Shown here: piece by piece, positions 1 through 10,600 of the stretch | Layout of the letters: the number at the start of each line of letters is the position of its first letter | Position numbering within the stretch: the stretch's first letter is position 1 | Source: Selaginella moellendorffii | Taxonomy: Eukaryota > Streptophyta > Lycopodiopsida > Selaginellales > Selaginellaceae | Direction of reading: 5' to 3' | Length of the DNA stretch: 64,000 nt | Assembly: GCF_000143415.4 (NCBI RefSeq) | Contig: NW_003314264.1 | Span: 1,149,520-1,213,519, forward strand | Notes under the pieces: model-generated | The model's database searches: none | Told to the model about the DNA's origin: nothing | What the model saw: the letters and a program-made list of their open reading frames with translations, nothing else | Translations under genes and position numbers: made by a program

Positions 1-350
1 GCAAGTGTTGCACTCAAGACTTGGGATTTAGAGGGTCCCATGATCAAGTCTTGTGGTACCAAGGGATGTTAGGAACCTGGAAGCTTGGTGTGCTTGGCTG
101 CTTGTGCTTGCGGGGAGTGTAGCCGAACCTTAAGTCCAGTCTAACCCGGGGAGGGGGATTGGGAGTGATTTGGGAATCCATGGAAGGATGGCTAACACTC
201 CGTTGCTCGTGCAGTGAGTAGCTAAAACCAAGTAGGAGCTGGTACCATAGGCGAGAACCTTGGCGAGGGAACTTAGCAAAAGCCAAGGCAGTGTTGGACG
301 GATAGGCGAGGTAAGCTGGCAAAGTGGAAAGGAAAAATTTGTGGCTTACA
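1..350 (+). mobile_element. 5' LTR of chromovirus A (3' part only)
   Basis: This segment is repeated at 6351-6700 with three differences (positions 214, 226 and 315), about 1% divergence, so the element inserted recently. It ends in CTTACA and is followed at once by a primer-binding site, which marks the LTR boundary. The missing 765 bp lie left of the window; the full-length LTR can be read in the 3' copy at 5586-6700. Confidence 0.93.
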
Positions 351-353
351 ATT

Positions 354-367
354 TGGTATCGGAGCCT
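354..367 (+). other. Primer-binding site, initiator Met-tRNA type (chromovirus A)
   Basis: Three bases after the LTR end the sequence reads TGGTATCGGAGCC, close to the TGGTATCAGAGC that pairs with the 3' end of plant initiator Met-tRNA. It would prime minus-strand DNA synthesis. Elements B, C and E have related sites (26281, just left of 12251, just left of 61686 on the minus strand). Confidence 0.88.
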
Positions 368-3300
368 TCTCCTCAGTTCTAGCGAAGGATAGAGGCGGAT
401 TGCTGGGAGATGGCAAGGGCAGGGCGTAAGTGAACCCAGGCGGAGACAGAACCTCCGCCAGAGCTGGAGCCTCCGGTCGAACAAGAGGCTATGGATGAGG
501 AATCCTTGCATGAGGAGGACTCTAGTGAGGAAACTTCCAAACAGGAGTCCGGTGGCGAGGTTCGGTCGTCCAAGGCTCGATTGGACGTTCTAGAAGGTCA
601 ATTGGCGCAGACCAATGCCCTGCTGGAGACTCTCGTACGCAAGCTAAAGCGTGACGAGAAGCGAAAGAAAAGGCGAAAGACTGCAGATGCTGGCAGCGCA
701 GAAGGTGCGGACCCTTCGGCAGGGACTGAGGCAAAACCAGACAAGGTCGAACAGACCGAAGTGGAATCAGTCCCTCAGGCAGTTCCCAAGTACAAACCAA
801 AGCCCCCACCGGTGTTCAAGGGAGTGAACGACTATAAGGTTGTGGAGGATTGGTTTTACGATATGGAGGACTACTTCCGAGCGTTACGGTTACCGAGCTC
901 GGAGAAGGTCCCATGTGCAAAACCATACTTGGCAGATAATGCCAAGTCTTGGTGGAGAACAACGGAGGCCAACGAAGGACCGGTGGCCACCTGGGACATG
1001 ATGAAGGCGAGGATCCGCGCGACATACGTTCCTCCGAATGCCACTCTGCATCTGAGAGATGAGCTGAGTAGGCTGAAGCAGAGTGGAACCATCCAGGAAT
1101 ATGTGAATGGGTTCATGGCAAAGAGGATACTTGTCACGGACATGGGGGATATGGATGCGTTCCATGCCTTTATATCAGGTTTGCAAACCTGGGCTCGCGG
1201 TGAGGTGATGCGCTGGAACCCGACCAACTACAAGGAAGCGTTGGATGCGGCCATCAAGGTGCATTTCAACGATAACCTGCGAAAGGGGAACACGACGGGG
1301 TCGGGATCCACGTTTCACAAAGGGGCCAAACCGAGGGGAACATATAGCAGGGGGAAATTCAAGAAGAGTTTCTCTAAGAATGAGTCCTTGGGATTTCGGA
1401 AAGGCAAATCCGGTGGCCAGCGAGCAAGTACGTGGGGGAGTCAAGCGAAAAGAGACAAACCCACGGATAAGAAGGTCAAGTCATATAGCAGCGTGGGAAA
1501 CAATGTATGCTATAACTGCGGTGAAGCGGGACACTTTTCGAGGGAATGTCCCTACCCGAAGAAGGCCAGAGCCAATATGGCCATCAAGTTGGGTGAAGTC
1601 CAAAATGAGGTATGTGATCCAGTCCCTAACTCAAAGTTACTCATTACACGAGCAACTTTGGTAGAGAGTCATTCGCGACATCTACTAGCCCTCCGAGGGA
1701 AGCTCGGAGGTAGCTTTGTTAAGATCCTTATTGACACGGGTGCTTCGGATAATTTTGTGGCTGCAGACATAGTCCGGCAAGCCGGACTAACGGTGCAGCG
1801 GCTAGGCGAACCAAGGACTATAGAGTTTGTTCAAGGTAGCCAAAGCACCGATGAGGTACTTCGACAAGCGAAAGTCGAAGTAGGGACATGGAAGGTAGAC
1901 ATGGATTTCACCGTGTTGGACATGGCGGGATTTGACGTGATCTTCGGAATGGATTAGTTCAATCGGTTTGTGGTAGCCCTACATGGACAAGGTAGGAACC
2001 TTGTGGTACTGGCGAATGCCCAAGGAAGAAGATCTAGGGTGGAAGCCCAGGATCTAAAGGTAGGGCAAAGCAAGGCCAAAGAATCCTGCTTAAACCTGGT
2101 GTCCACGAGAGGACAACTCACTAAAGGAACTAAGGCAGCCTTTTTGTGCTTACTCTCGGTGAAGAGTGACAAAAAGACAAGAACGGAAGAAGTGCCTTTA
2201 GTGATCCAGCGGGTGTTGGACCAATTCCAGGATACCATGCCGGAGGAGCTACCGGCGGGGCTGCCCCCAGCACGACCGATAGAACATAAGATTGAGCTGG
2301 TCGAGGGTGCTGAGGCAGTGGTTCGTCCCCCTTATCGTTTGAACGAAAAAGAACTCAAGGAGCTCAAGTGCCAACTAGAGGAGTTGGTGGACAAAGGGTA
2401 TGTTAGGTTGAGCAAGTCGCCGTATGGGGCGCCGGTGTTATTTGTGAAAAAGAAAGATGGATCTATGCGCATGTGCATAGACTACCGCTTGCTCAACAAG
2501 TATACAAAGAAGAACAAGTACCCTTTGCCAAGGATTGAGGACCTGTTCGATAGGTTGGGAAAGGCAAAATACTTCTCGAGGATTGACCTAAGGTCAGGAT
2601 ACTACCAGATCAGGGTAGCCGAGGAAGATGTCGAGAAGACAACCTGTCGAATGAGGTATGGGAGCTTTGAGTTTCTGGTGATGCCCTTCGGGCTATGTAA
2701 TGCGCCGGCAACGTTTTCGGCGCTAATGAACCACGTCTTTGTACCCTATCTGGATCACTTCGTAGTCGTCTATATCGACGACATCCTGATCTATAGCGAG
2801 ACGCTAGAAGAGCACGCCGAACACTTGGCGAAGGTGTTTGAGAAACTAAGGGAACACAAGCTGTATGCTAAAGAGAGCAAATGTGACTTTGCTCAACAAG
2901 AGGTAAAGTTTCTCGGGCATGTGGTGGGCCAGGACGGGCTCAAGGTGGACCCGGAGAAGGTCCAAGCGATCCAGGAATGGGAGCGACCATCGAATGTACA
3001 TGAGTTGAGGGCGTTCCTGGGGCTATACAACTACTATCGAAAGTTTATCAGACACTATTCGAGAGTAGCCCTGCCCTTAACGGACCAAACAGGAAAAGGG
3101 AAGATGGTATGGACAGCAGAATGCGAGGCGGCATTCGTCCACCTCAAAGGGAAGTTGAGGAAGGCTCCCGTATTGGCATTGCCAAACTTTGGTAAGGACT
3201 TTGAGGTAGAAACGGATGCTTCGGACTTTGCGTTGGGCACAGTTCTGAAGCAAGACAACCATCCGGTAGCGTTCTTCTCGAAGAAGCTGGACAAGGCTCA

Positions 3301-4283
3301 ACGGAAGTGGCCTGCCCATGAGAAGGAATTGTTTGCGGTGGTCAAGGCACTCAAGGAGTGGCGACACTACCTTGGGAGACACTTCAAGGTTTACACGGAC
3401 AATGTGGCAACGAAACACTTCTTGTCACAGCCCGACCTAAGAGGGAAACAAGGTCGGTGGGCTAATGCCTTGGCCGAGTTTGATTGCGAAATTCTGTACA
3501 AGCCTGGGAAGAGCAACATCGTGGCGGATGCGCTAAGTCGAAAAGCGAGCTTGAAGTTGGCAATATCCAGCGCAACAGCAACCTTCTGGGACGATGTGCG
3601 GACAGCATATGAGAACGATGGTCTAGCACAAGAAGTGTTGCTGAGGAATCTAGAGGCGCGGGAAGCTCACCAGAGAGGTGAGCTGCCAACGGAAGAGAAA
3701 ACGGGCTATGCGGAACGCAACGGACTCATTTATTACAAGCAAACGAGGGTGTATGTTCCAGAAGGGGAACTAAGGAAGGTGGCCTTAGAAGAGTGTCATG
3801 ACGGACCTCTTGCGGGACACGGCAGAGTGCCCAAGACGATGGGCTTACTCAAGAGGAAGTACCATTGGCCAGATATGGCTAAGGACGTCCAAGACTATGT
3901 AAAGACATGTCCAACATGTCAGCAGGTCAAAGCCGTGACTAAGGCTAGTGGGGGCTTGTTGCAAAGCATCCCAATTCCAGATCGCCCGTGGAAATGTCTT
4001 ACGATGGACTTCATCACGGGACTACCCCCAAGCGAGGGGTTCGATGCGATATTCGTGGTGGTGGACCGATTTTCAAAGATGGCACATTTCATACCCACCA
4101 CAACGGACGTGGATGCGGAAGGTGTGGCGAAGCTATTCTTCGAACAAGTGGTTCGAGTGCGGGGAAGGCCGGAAGAGATTATCTCAGATCGAGATAAGAT
4201 CTTCACTAGTAGGTTCTGGAGGACACTCCTAGAACAGTATCGCACCAAATTGAAATTCAGCACAGCCTATCACCCACAGACAG

Positions 4284-4330
4284 GTAATGGGTATTAAGTC
4301 AAGATTGATGGCACTAACACTTCTTGACAG
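4284..4330 (+). other. 47 nt spliceosomal-type intron inside integrase
   Basis: The segment starts GTAATG and ends TTGACAG, with a CTAAC branch-point-like box about 15 nt from the end. It splits the highly conserved HPQT-DGQTER motif of Ty3 integrases. Removing it restores that motif exactly and restores the frame, since 47 is not a multiple of three. Retention truncates integrase at the TAA at 4295. Confidence 0.82.
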
Positions 4331-4748
4331 ATGGACAAACGGAAAGGGTGAATATGCAGCTGGAGGATTATTTGTGATGCTATGTCTCGGGAGACCAGAC
4401 CGACTGGGTAAGTCATTTGGGACTTGCGGAAATGTGTTATAACAACTCACCACACTCAAGCATCGGGGTGAGTCCATGGGAAGTCATCAATGGGCGAGCT
4501 ATTGAAGGTCCTGTGGAACTCGGCGTGGCCGAGTATCATGGAGAGTTACCCGCAGTGGAGGCATTCACGGCGGAAAGACTCAACATTTGGAATCTAGTGA
4601 GGGATTCCTTGGAACGGGCTCAACAAAGGCAAACTAAGTACGCGAACCAAAAGCGTCGGGATGTGGAGTTCCAAGCTGGGGAGAAGGTGTGGCTGAACAC
4701 CAAGAACCTCAGACTACCAAGCTGGATCAGCCGAAAGTTGACCCAAAG

Positions 4749-4800
4749 GTAAAGACGCATGTATTCCTGTAAATGAATTGATCTTGAGTTCCTTAAGCAG
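4749..4800 (+). other. 52 nt spliceosomal-type intron between integrase core and C-terminal domain
   Basis: It begins GTAAAG and ends TTAAGCAG. Removing it joins the integrase tail to the conserved FAGPYEI segment in frame and leads on to the chromodomain. Retention gives a stop (TAA) immediately after the donor G. Its length matches the very small introns of the host-type genes in this window. Confidence 0.82.
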
Positions 4801-5182
4801 GTTCGCGGGGCCTTATGAAATTGAGGCACGAATCGGTAAAGTGGCTTACCGACTCCGACTTCCTCGAGAGATGGGGAAGATGCACCCAGTGTTCCACGTG
4901 AACTTACTCAAGCCGTACTTTGAGGATCCGCTTCGCAAGGACCAAGTGAGACCTTTACCTGAGGTTATCCAAGGGGAAGAGGAATACGAAGTCGAGGCCA
5001 TCCTCAATGAGCGCAAGAGTAAGCGACAAGGACGCGAGGTGAGAGAGTTCCATGTGAAGTGGAAAGGATTTCCACACTACGAAGCAACATGGGAACCGGA
5101 GGAGAACCTAGCGAACGCTCAAGATCTAGTGGAGGAATTTCTGCAAGGCAGAACTTTATATACTTATGCAAAATTCAATTAA

Positions 5183-5585
5183 AAATATCAATTTGCAAAG
5201 TTGAGCAAGTGGCATATGTTGGGACCCGAAGGCGCGCCAAAGGTAAGCTAATTAGCATGGGTTGGATAGGTCGACCAGGCGTAGGGCACTACGCCCGACT
5301 CCCTGCGGGGATGTCGAATCCGTAGACGTATTCTACGGAGGTTGGGTTCGAGTCCCAACCCCCTAGTAAAGCAAGGCTGGGTTCAAGTCCCGACCCTATA
5401 CTAGGGCGTGGTGAGGTGAGGAGTATAGGGACACCTATATTCCGTTGTCATGGGCTCTTGGCCGGGGAGGCTAACTTAGGCACACCGCTAAGTGGGGGGA
5501 TGCCCCCGGAGACATGGACAACAAGTCGTAGGATAAAACGAGACGTTCGATGTGGGCATCGAACTTCTTCTATGGGTGGTGGAGT
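5183..5585 (+). other. 3' untranslated region and polypurine tract of chromovirus A, with tRNA-like stem-loops
   Basis: This non-coding stretch lies between the chromodomain stop and the 3' LTR. It ends in a purine-rich tract (GGGTGGTGGAGT, 5574-5585) that would prime plus-strand synthesis. At 5319-5338 there is a hairpin with arms CCGTAGA/TCTACGG, followed at 5341-5361 by a stem-loop GTTGG-GTTCGAGTC-CCAAC that resembles a tRNA T-arm and B-box; a second GTTCAAGTCCC occurs at about 5380. Related sequence stands in element B at about 28795-28970, 29040-29160 and 30146-30205. Confidence 0.7.
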
Positions 5586-6700
5586 TGTAAGGAACCGACT
5601 CCCCGAGATGTCGTAGGCTAAAGGATCCCCAAAAGCTTGACCGAAGTGACAAAGAGTTCATCGGATGGGACCAAGTCGAGGATCGAGTCCAAGACCGACT
5701 CTAGGACCGAGTTCGAGATAGAGTCCGGAATCGAGTCCGAGACCGACTCGGGGACCGAGTTCGAGTCCGAGTTCGAGACCGAGTTCGAGACGGAGTCCGA
5801 GATCCGAAATCGGGTCCGAGACCGGGTCCGAGATCGAGTCCGTGATCGAGTCCGAACCCGAATCCGAAGTCGGATCCGAAATCGGGTCCGAGATCGAGCC
5901 AGAGACTAAGTCCAAATACTAATACGGGTCAAGGGGTGAAAGCCCAAAGCGTGCGTCTCCCAGGGGGGGGGGGGGGCTGCAGGGGGTTCCAAAAGTATAG
6001 TAGGGATAGTGAGGTCCAGGAACCAGTTTTGAAGGGACTCTCCAGTTGGGCTTCCAAACCGACTTGAGGTTGGGATTGGGACCGAGGGGCCTTGGGTGGG
6101 AGTGAGCATGGACTTGGCTGGTGCCGGAGGGGCCATCCAAGGAAGTGCTCAAGAGCAGCTCCCACTCCCGAAAGGGAAACCGATTGCGATGCTCCCGGCT
6201 CATGTGGAGTGGTGCCCCACTTGAGTACCATGCGGCTCATTGGTCCTCGCCCTTCCTAGGGGCTTGGGCCTTCCTTCGGGATGGAAGTGGGGGGCGAGAG
6301 GTACCCATACCGGGCCGCTAAGCCACGGTGTTTCGCCCCGGCGTCCCGAAGCAAGTGTTGCACTCAAGACTTGGGATTTAGAGGGTCCCATGATCAAGTC
6401 TTGTGGTACCAAGGGATGTTAGGAACCTGGAAGCTTGGTGTGCTTGGCTGCTTGTGCTTGCGGGGAGTGTAGCCGAACCTTAAGTCCAGTCTAACCCGGG
6501 GAGGGGGATTGGGAGTGATTTGGGAATCCATGGAAGGATGGCTAACACTCCGTTGCTCGTGCAATGAGTAGCTGAAACCAAGTAGGAGCTGGTACCATAG
6601 GCGAGAACCTTGGCGAGGGAACTTAGCAAAAGCCAAGGCAGTGTTGGACGGATAGGCGAGGTAAGTTGGCAAAGTGGAAAGGAAAAATTTGTGGCTTACA
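5586..6700 (+). mobile_element. 3' LTR of chromovirus A
   Basis: The LTR starts TGTAAG and ends CTTACA, a perfect 6 bp terminal inverted repeat, preceded by the polypurine tract. It contains a GAGTCC/GAGACC hexamer array (about 5670-5915) and the core module with a G-tract at about 5936-6006 that is shared with families B and C. Downstream, the sequence enters the gag relic of element D, so A inserted inside D. The expected 5 bp target duplication would be CTTTG (6701-6705); its partner is outside the window. Confidence 0.92.
5670..5915 (+). repeat. Degenerate GAGTCC/GAGACC hexamer array in LTR A
   Basis: Hexamers such as GAGTCC, GAGACC and GAGTTC run in phase for about 245 bp, giving a CG roughly every six bases. 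Open frames across it on both strands are artefacts of the repeat. A longer version sits at the same relative place in every B LTR, upstream of the shared core. Confidence 0.85.
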
Positions 6701-7300
6701 CTTTGTCATGGTTTTCTCCTCTTCTGGAGAAGAGCATGAAAGGGGTCGTGGTTCCAGAGCTGATGGATCTTCAATTGTTCAAAGAGAAGCTCGAAGCATG
6801 TTTTGGCGAGACGGATCGGGTTCGGGCTGCTACCACAAAGATGAGACGTCTCTCTCAGGGGTCTCGTCCTGCCTCGATCTATGCTGCAGAGTTCCAACTC
6901 CTTGCTTTGGACACTCAGTGGGATGAGCGGGCCCTGATTGACCAATTTCGTTTCGGCCTCAACAACGGTGTCAAGGATTTGTTGCTCACTATGGAGGATC
7001 CCAAGGACCTGTCGGATGCCATCAACAAAGCTGTTCGATGTGACAATCGTCTCTTTGAACGTCGTCAGGAAAGTCACCGCACCGCTGTTTTTCCGTCCCA
7101 GACTCAGGAATCCCAGCTTGAGTCTTCGGGGCATACTCCTGAACCTACTGCTCCGGTTCCGATGGATATTTCTGGTACTCCCCGACTCATTAGAGGGAAG
7201 TTGAGTCCTGCTGAGAAGCAACGTCGAATATCTCATAATCTTTGCCTCTATTGTGCTGATCCTAATCACAAAGCAGCTGTATGTCCCAAGATTCCTGACA
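6701..7300 (+). pseudogene. Truncated gag of a Ty3/gypsy element (family D)
   Basis: The open frame entered just after chromovirus A encodes a second, unrelated retrotransposon gag: a capsid-like region rich in charged helices (about 6740-7060) and a C-terminal CCHC knuckle, CLYCADPNHKAAVC (C-x2-C-x4-H-x4-C, about 7242-7283). The N-terminus is cut off by the A insertion. Directly after the knuckle the whole pol region is missing, and the sequence passes into a purine-rich tract (AGAGGGGGTGC, 7300-7310) and the D LTR. This is therefore an internally deleted element whose own pol is gone. Confidence 0.85.
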
Positions 7301-7310
7301 GAGGGGGTGC

Positions 7311-7680
7311 TGTCAGGAATCCCCCAATTCTTGCCACATTCCTGACCTGCAGACCACATTCCTGACTCTCGAGACACTTCCCTATTCCTGACTCTCGAGA
7401 CACTTCCCTATTCCTGACTCTCGAGACACTTTCCAATTCCTGAGTCTTGAGCCATATTCCTAATGATGATGTGGCGCCTCCTCGACCTCAGCTATATTTA
7501 GGCCGTCCTCGATCCAAGAGTGGTGGAGCTTCATCAACCTATAGTATATATAGGTTAGCCTTGTTCCATTTCTCCACAATCTGAATCAACGCCAGTCTAA
7601 GGCCTCTTCTTTGTTTCCACTAGTTTTTTCTCTTTGTCTTTTTGCATTTTCCAGTCTTGATCTTGTCAGGGGTCTTGACA
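7311..7680 (+). mobile_element. 3' LTR of element D
   Basis: A 370 bp LTR starts TGTCAGG and ends CTTGACA (TGTCA/TGACA termini) and is preceded by a polypurine tract. A near-identical solo copy stands at 44488-44857. The 5 bases after it, AGAGG, belong to the interrupted C element: the second C copy has AGAGA at the same place, about 39989. D therefore inserted into C. Confidence 0.88.
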
Positions 7681-10600
7681 AGAGGCTTAATTATCAATGA
7701 ATAAAGCTTAAATGAAAACACAAAAGTGATCTAAGTAAGTTATCATCCGATAAACTAGGATGAGCGTATAGGAACCACCAAGATCACCATAGTTGGAAAA
7801 TATAGAATTTATTATCCAACAAAATTCAATAGCCAATATACCATCAATAACACTTGATAATAAAACTTAGAGGGAAAGGGCCCATGAACAAGAATGCACC
7901 CCCTTTTCCAATCGGTTAAGGGTCTTGGGATAGTTGGGGTTAAGTGTCCTTGGGTTTGAATAGTACTGGGCTAGGTGACCTCTCAGGAAGTCCAAACTCA
8001 GGAGCTTATATTAACTATCAAAGATTTCAGATAGCATACTAAACAACTTACATAAGAGAACTCAAAAAACACAAAGTATCATTGACTAGCAAGCAAATAC
8101 TCGCGAATGTATCATCCAAAGGAAGTAACATCAAATCTATCAAAACCAACTATAACAACAATCAACAAAACAGAATAAATGTGGTAAAACTAACAAACAT
8201 GCATTCATGGCAACTATTGCACTAGCCAATCTAAATAGATTCTAATCAATAATACCAAGGAACTAGAGTTGCTCAAGCAAGCGGGAACTAGAGTTGCTCA
8301 AGCAAGCGTCAGCAACATCCTAATGATGTCTCAAACCCAAGAGACTAATCCAAAACAAATCATAAAGAACATGTGGTAATGCGAAAAGCTATAAGCCATC
8401 AAAGAGAATAACTAACTATCATTAATTATCCCATCAATAAAGAGATGCATAATCATTGTCGAAGAAAGAATCCACCATCCGAAGAATGGTAAATTATTCT
8501 AGATCAACAATAATCAAGCAGAACTTTTTGACAAAAATAATCAACTATTCTAGATGATAGTTAATCATTACCAATGATTGCTAAATGCAAATACTAACTT
8601 TAATATCAAAGCTAATAAGCTAAAAATGCCTTCCCCACCAATTTTTAATAAATGGAACAATGAGCATAAAACTCAAAGAACCAAAAGCTTGAAGAAGCCT
8701 ATAACCAAGTCTTGCCTAACAATGATCACAAGTTTGCATGAACTAACTCAATGCTAAAGAAGATATCATGGTACAATCCACAATATCTTCCTCAACACAT
8801 CCATAAGTTAAATTTCATAATGTTAAAGCTAATGAAGAGCATATCTACATCAATCCAAAAGCCAAATATATTGAAGCTATGTTTAACAAGTGATCACCAA
8901 ATGATCCTCCATGAATCCATCTATAGCAAGACGTAACTCACTTCATAACAAGCGTGAAAAAAATCATTAATGATCAATATATTCCAACTCAAATCTAACA
9001 AGGACTCAAATATTCCAATATCGATCACTAATTTTTCCTCTCATAAAGCTAACATAATCCATGACTAAATCACTTTTCAAGGAAAAGCTAAAGCTCAACG
9101 CCTACTAAACAATCATGTCGAGAACATAACTAACTCCACTTGCCACTTAGTTCATTTGAACATCAATACAGTTGTTAACTAACAAATGCATGAATGTTAA
9201 TAACACAAAGCTACAACTAAATCATCAACATTATCTTCATCAAGACTAATGAAACTCAATATCAATCTTATGGAGAGACATCTTATTTCACTTAAATCCC
9301 AACATCAATAATATTAACAATAAGGCATCACTTCAATGCCATCAACACTAAAATAAAGCTAGAAGAAAGTGAGAGTGAATAACCATTCAAAGTTATTTAA
9401 CAACCAAGTTAACCAAAATCGAAGATACTATAGTTAGTATCCAAGACTAATTCTTCAACAATACTCAGTTATAGATAACATATCATCAAGGAATGATTCA
9501 CCACATCCAAGACTCAATGAAATTTAACACCACAGATTAAACGTAACCAAATGATATCGACAAAGGTGGAATTGATATGCGTACATGGAAAAACCATGGA
9601 AGTCTAATGACACAATCCTCCATAACACCACTCAGTAAAGCAAGCCCATTACTGCTAAATCGTCATCGAGCGAAGCAAGTGTCAATAATTCATGACGAAG
9701 TCTACAAGTAATCATTAGTCACAAAACAACCAACAATTACTCTTTAACTTGCCTTCATAAGACCTAAACACTAAACTCATACTATCAAATCATATACTTG
9801 TTCAACATGAATGTAATACCCCAAACACAAGATAAAAGTTCATGAATAAGCACAAACTAAATGACCACTCGAATTCAACTCAATCGCAATAAGCTCACTA
9901 ATGTGTTTAGCCAATACCTTTGAGCATACTTTAAAAAGGCTAGCTATGCATGATCAACACTTAGTTGAAACTAAAGTGTAAACCATGAGATGGACTCCTA
10001 TCAGTACACAACTTCCTCGTAGACAAAGCTATAGTATAGGTACTAACATCTTAAACTCAAACAACTACGTTGGACATCACCATCCTTAGCCAAGGTGTAG
10101 GGCTACCAAGACTAAGTCAAAATCTGAGAGCTCACTACTCTCATAGAGTTTAACAAAATGCAAGGTGCAACTTGCCACTAAGCACAACGCTACAAAAGAA
10201 AGGCACAAGAGTCATCTTTTTAAAAAAGTGTAACAGCCACTTTTCTACACCAACTCTAAACTTTAACCAACTCAATTGCTTTAGCCTCAAAAGTCGGCAT
10301 CTCTTTTAGATCGTATCATACAAACTACTTACTAAGGTTTAAGCTAATTAAAGTCAACTCCAACCCCTTCACTTGTTTGTATTGGCTTACGAAAATTGAG
10401 AGGTTTTCAAACAAAATGATCAACAGATCAGCCATTGGAGAAGTTTGAGAAAATTTGTGAAAAATTTTCCATCTTAGATAAAGAATGACTCTCAGTCTAG
10501 GAACACAAATTTTCAAGACTCAACCAACTTCCTCTTACTAGCAACTTCATATAGGTTCACTTCAACACTAATTTTTATGACCCAACAGCATGCTTAAGCA

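Larger units (their letters stand above)
410..5182 (+). pseudogene. Ty3/gypsy chromovirus gag-pol polyprotein with two introns and three nonsense codons
   Basis: One reading frame runs from an ATG at 410 (next ATG 491) to TAA at 5180. Domains in order: gag capsid region (about 790-1260), CCHC zinc knuckle CYNCGEAGHFSREC (about 1507-1550), aspartic protease with DTGAS (about 1733), reverse transcriptase with the YIDDIL catalytic box (about 2771-2788), RNase H (about 3180-3540), integrase with an HHCC-type zinc region (about 3790-3930) and catalytic core, and a C-terminal chromodomain (about 4980-5150) of the kind that targets integration to heterochromatin. Coding continuity needs removal of GT-AG segments 4284-4330 and 4749-4800. 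In-frame stops lie at 431 (TGA), 1955 (TAG where a Trp is usual after GMD) and 4375 (TGA); all are explicable by C-to-T or G-to-A transitions. This copy cannot make the intact polyprotein, but the decay is recent. Confidence 0.93.

Noticed and set aside
1955-1957. Programmed stop-codon readthrough between gag-protease and reverse transcriptase
   Set aside because: The TAG replaces a Trp that is conserved in the protease-RT linker, and two other nonsense codons of the same mutational type exist in the element, so point decay is simpler.
5301-5362. A possible intact tRNA gene
   Set aside because: Anticodon-like and T-arm-like stems are present, but I could not form a proper acceptor stem and D-arm or identify a plausible anticodon loop. 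It was kept only as tRNA-like structure.
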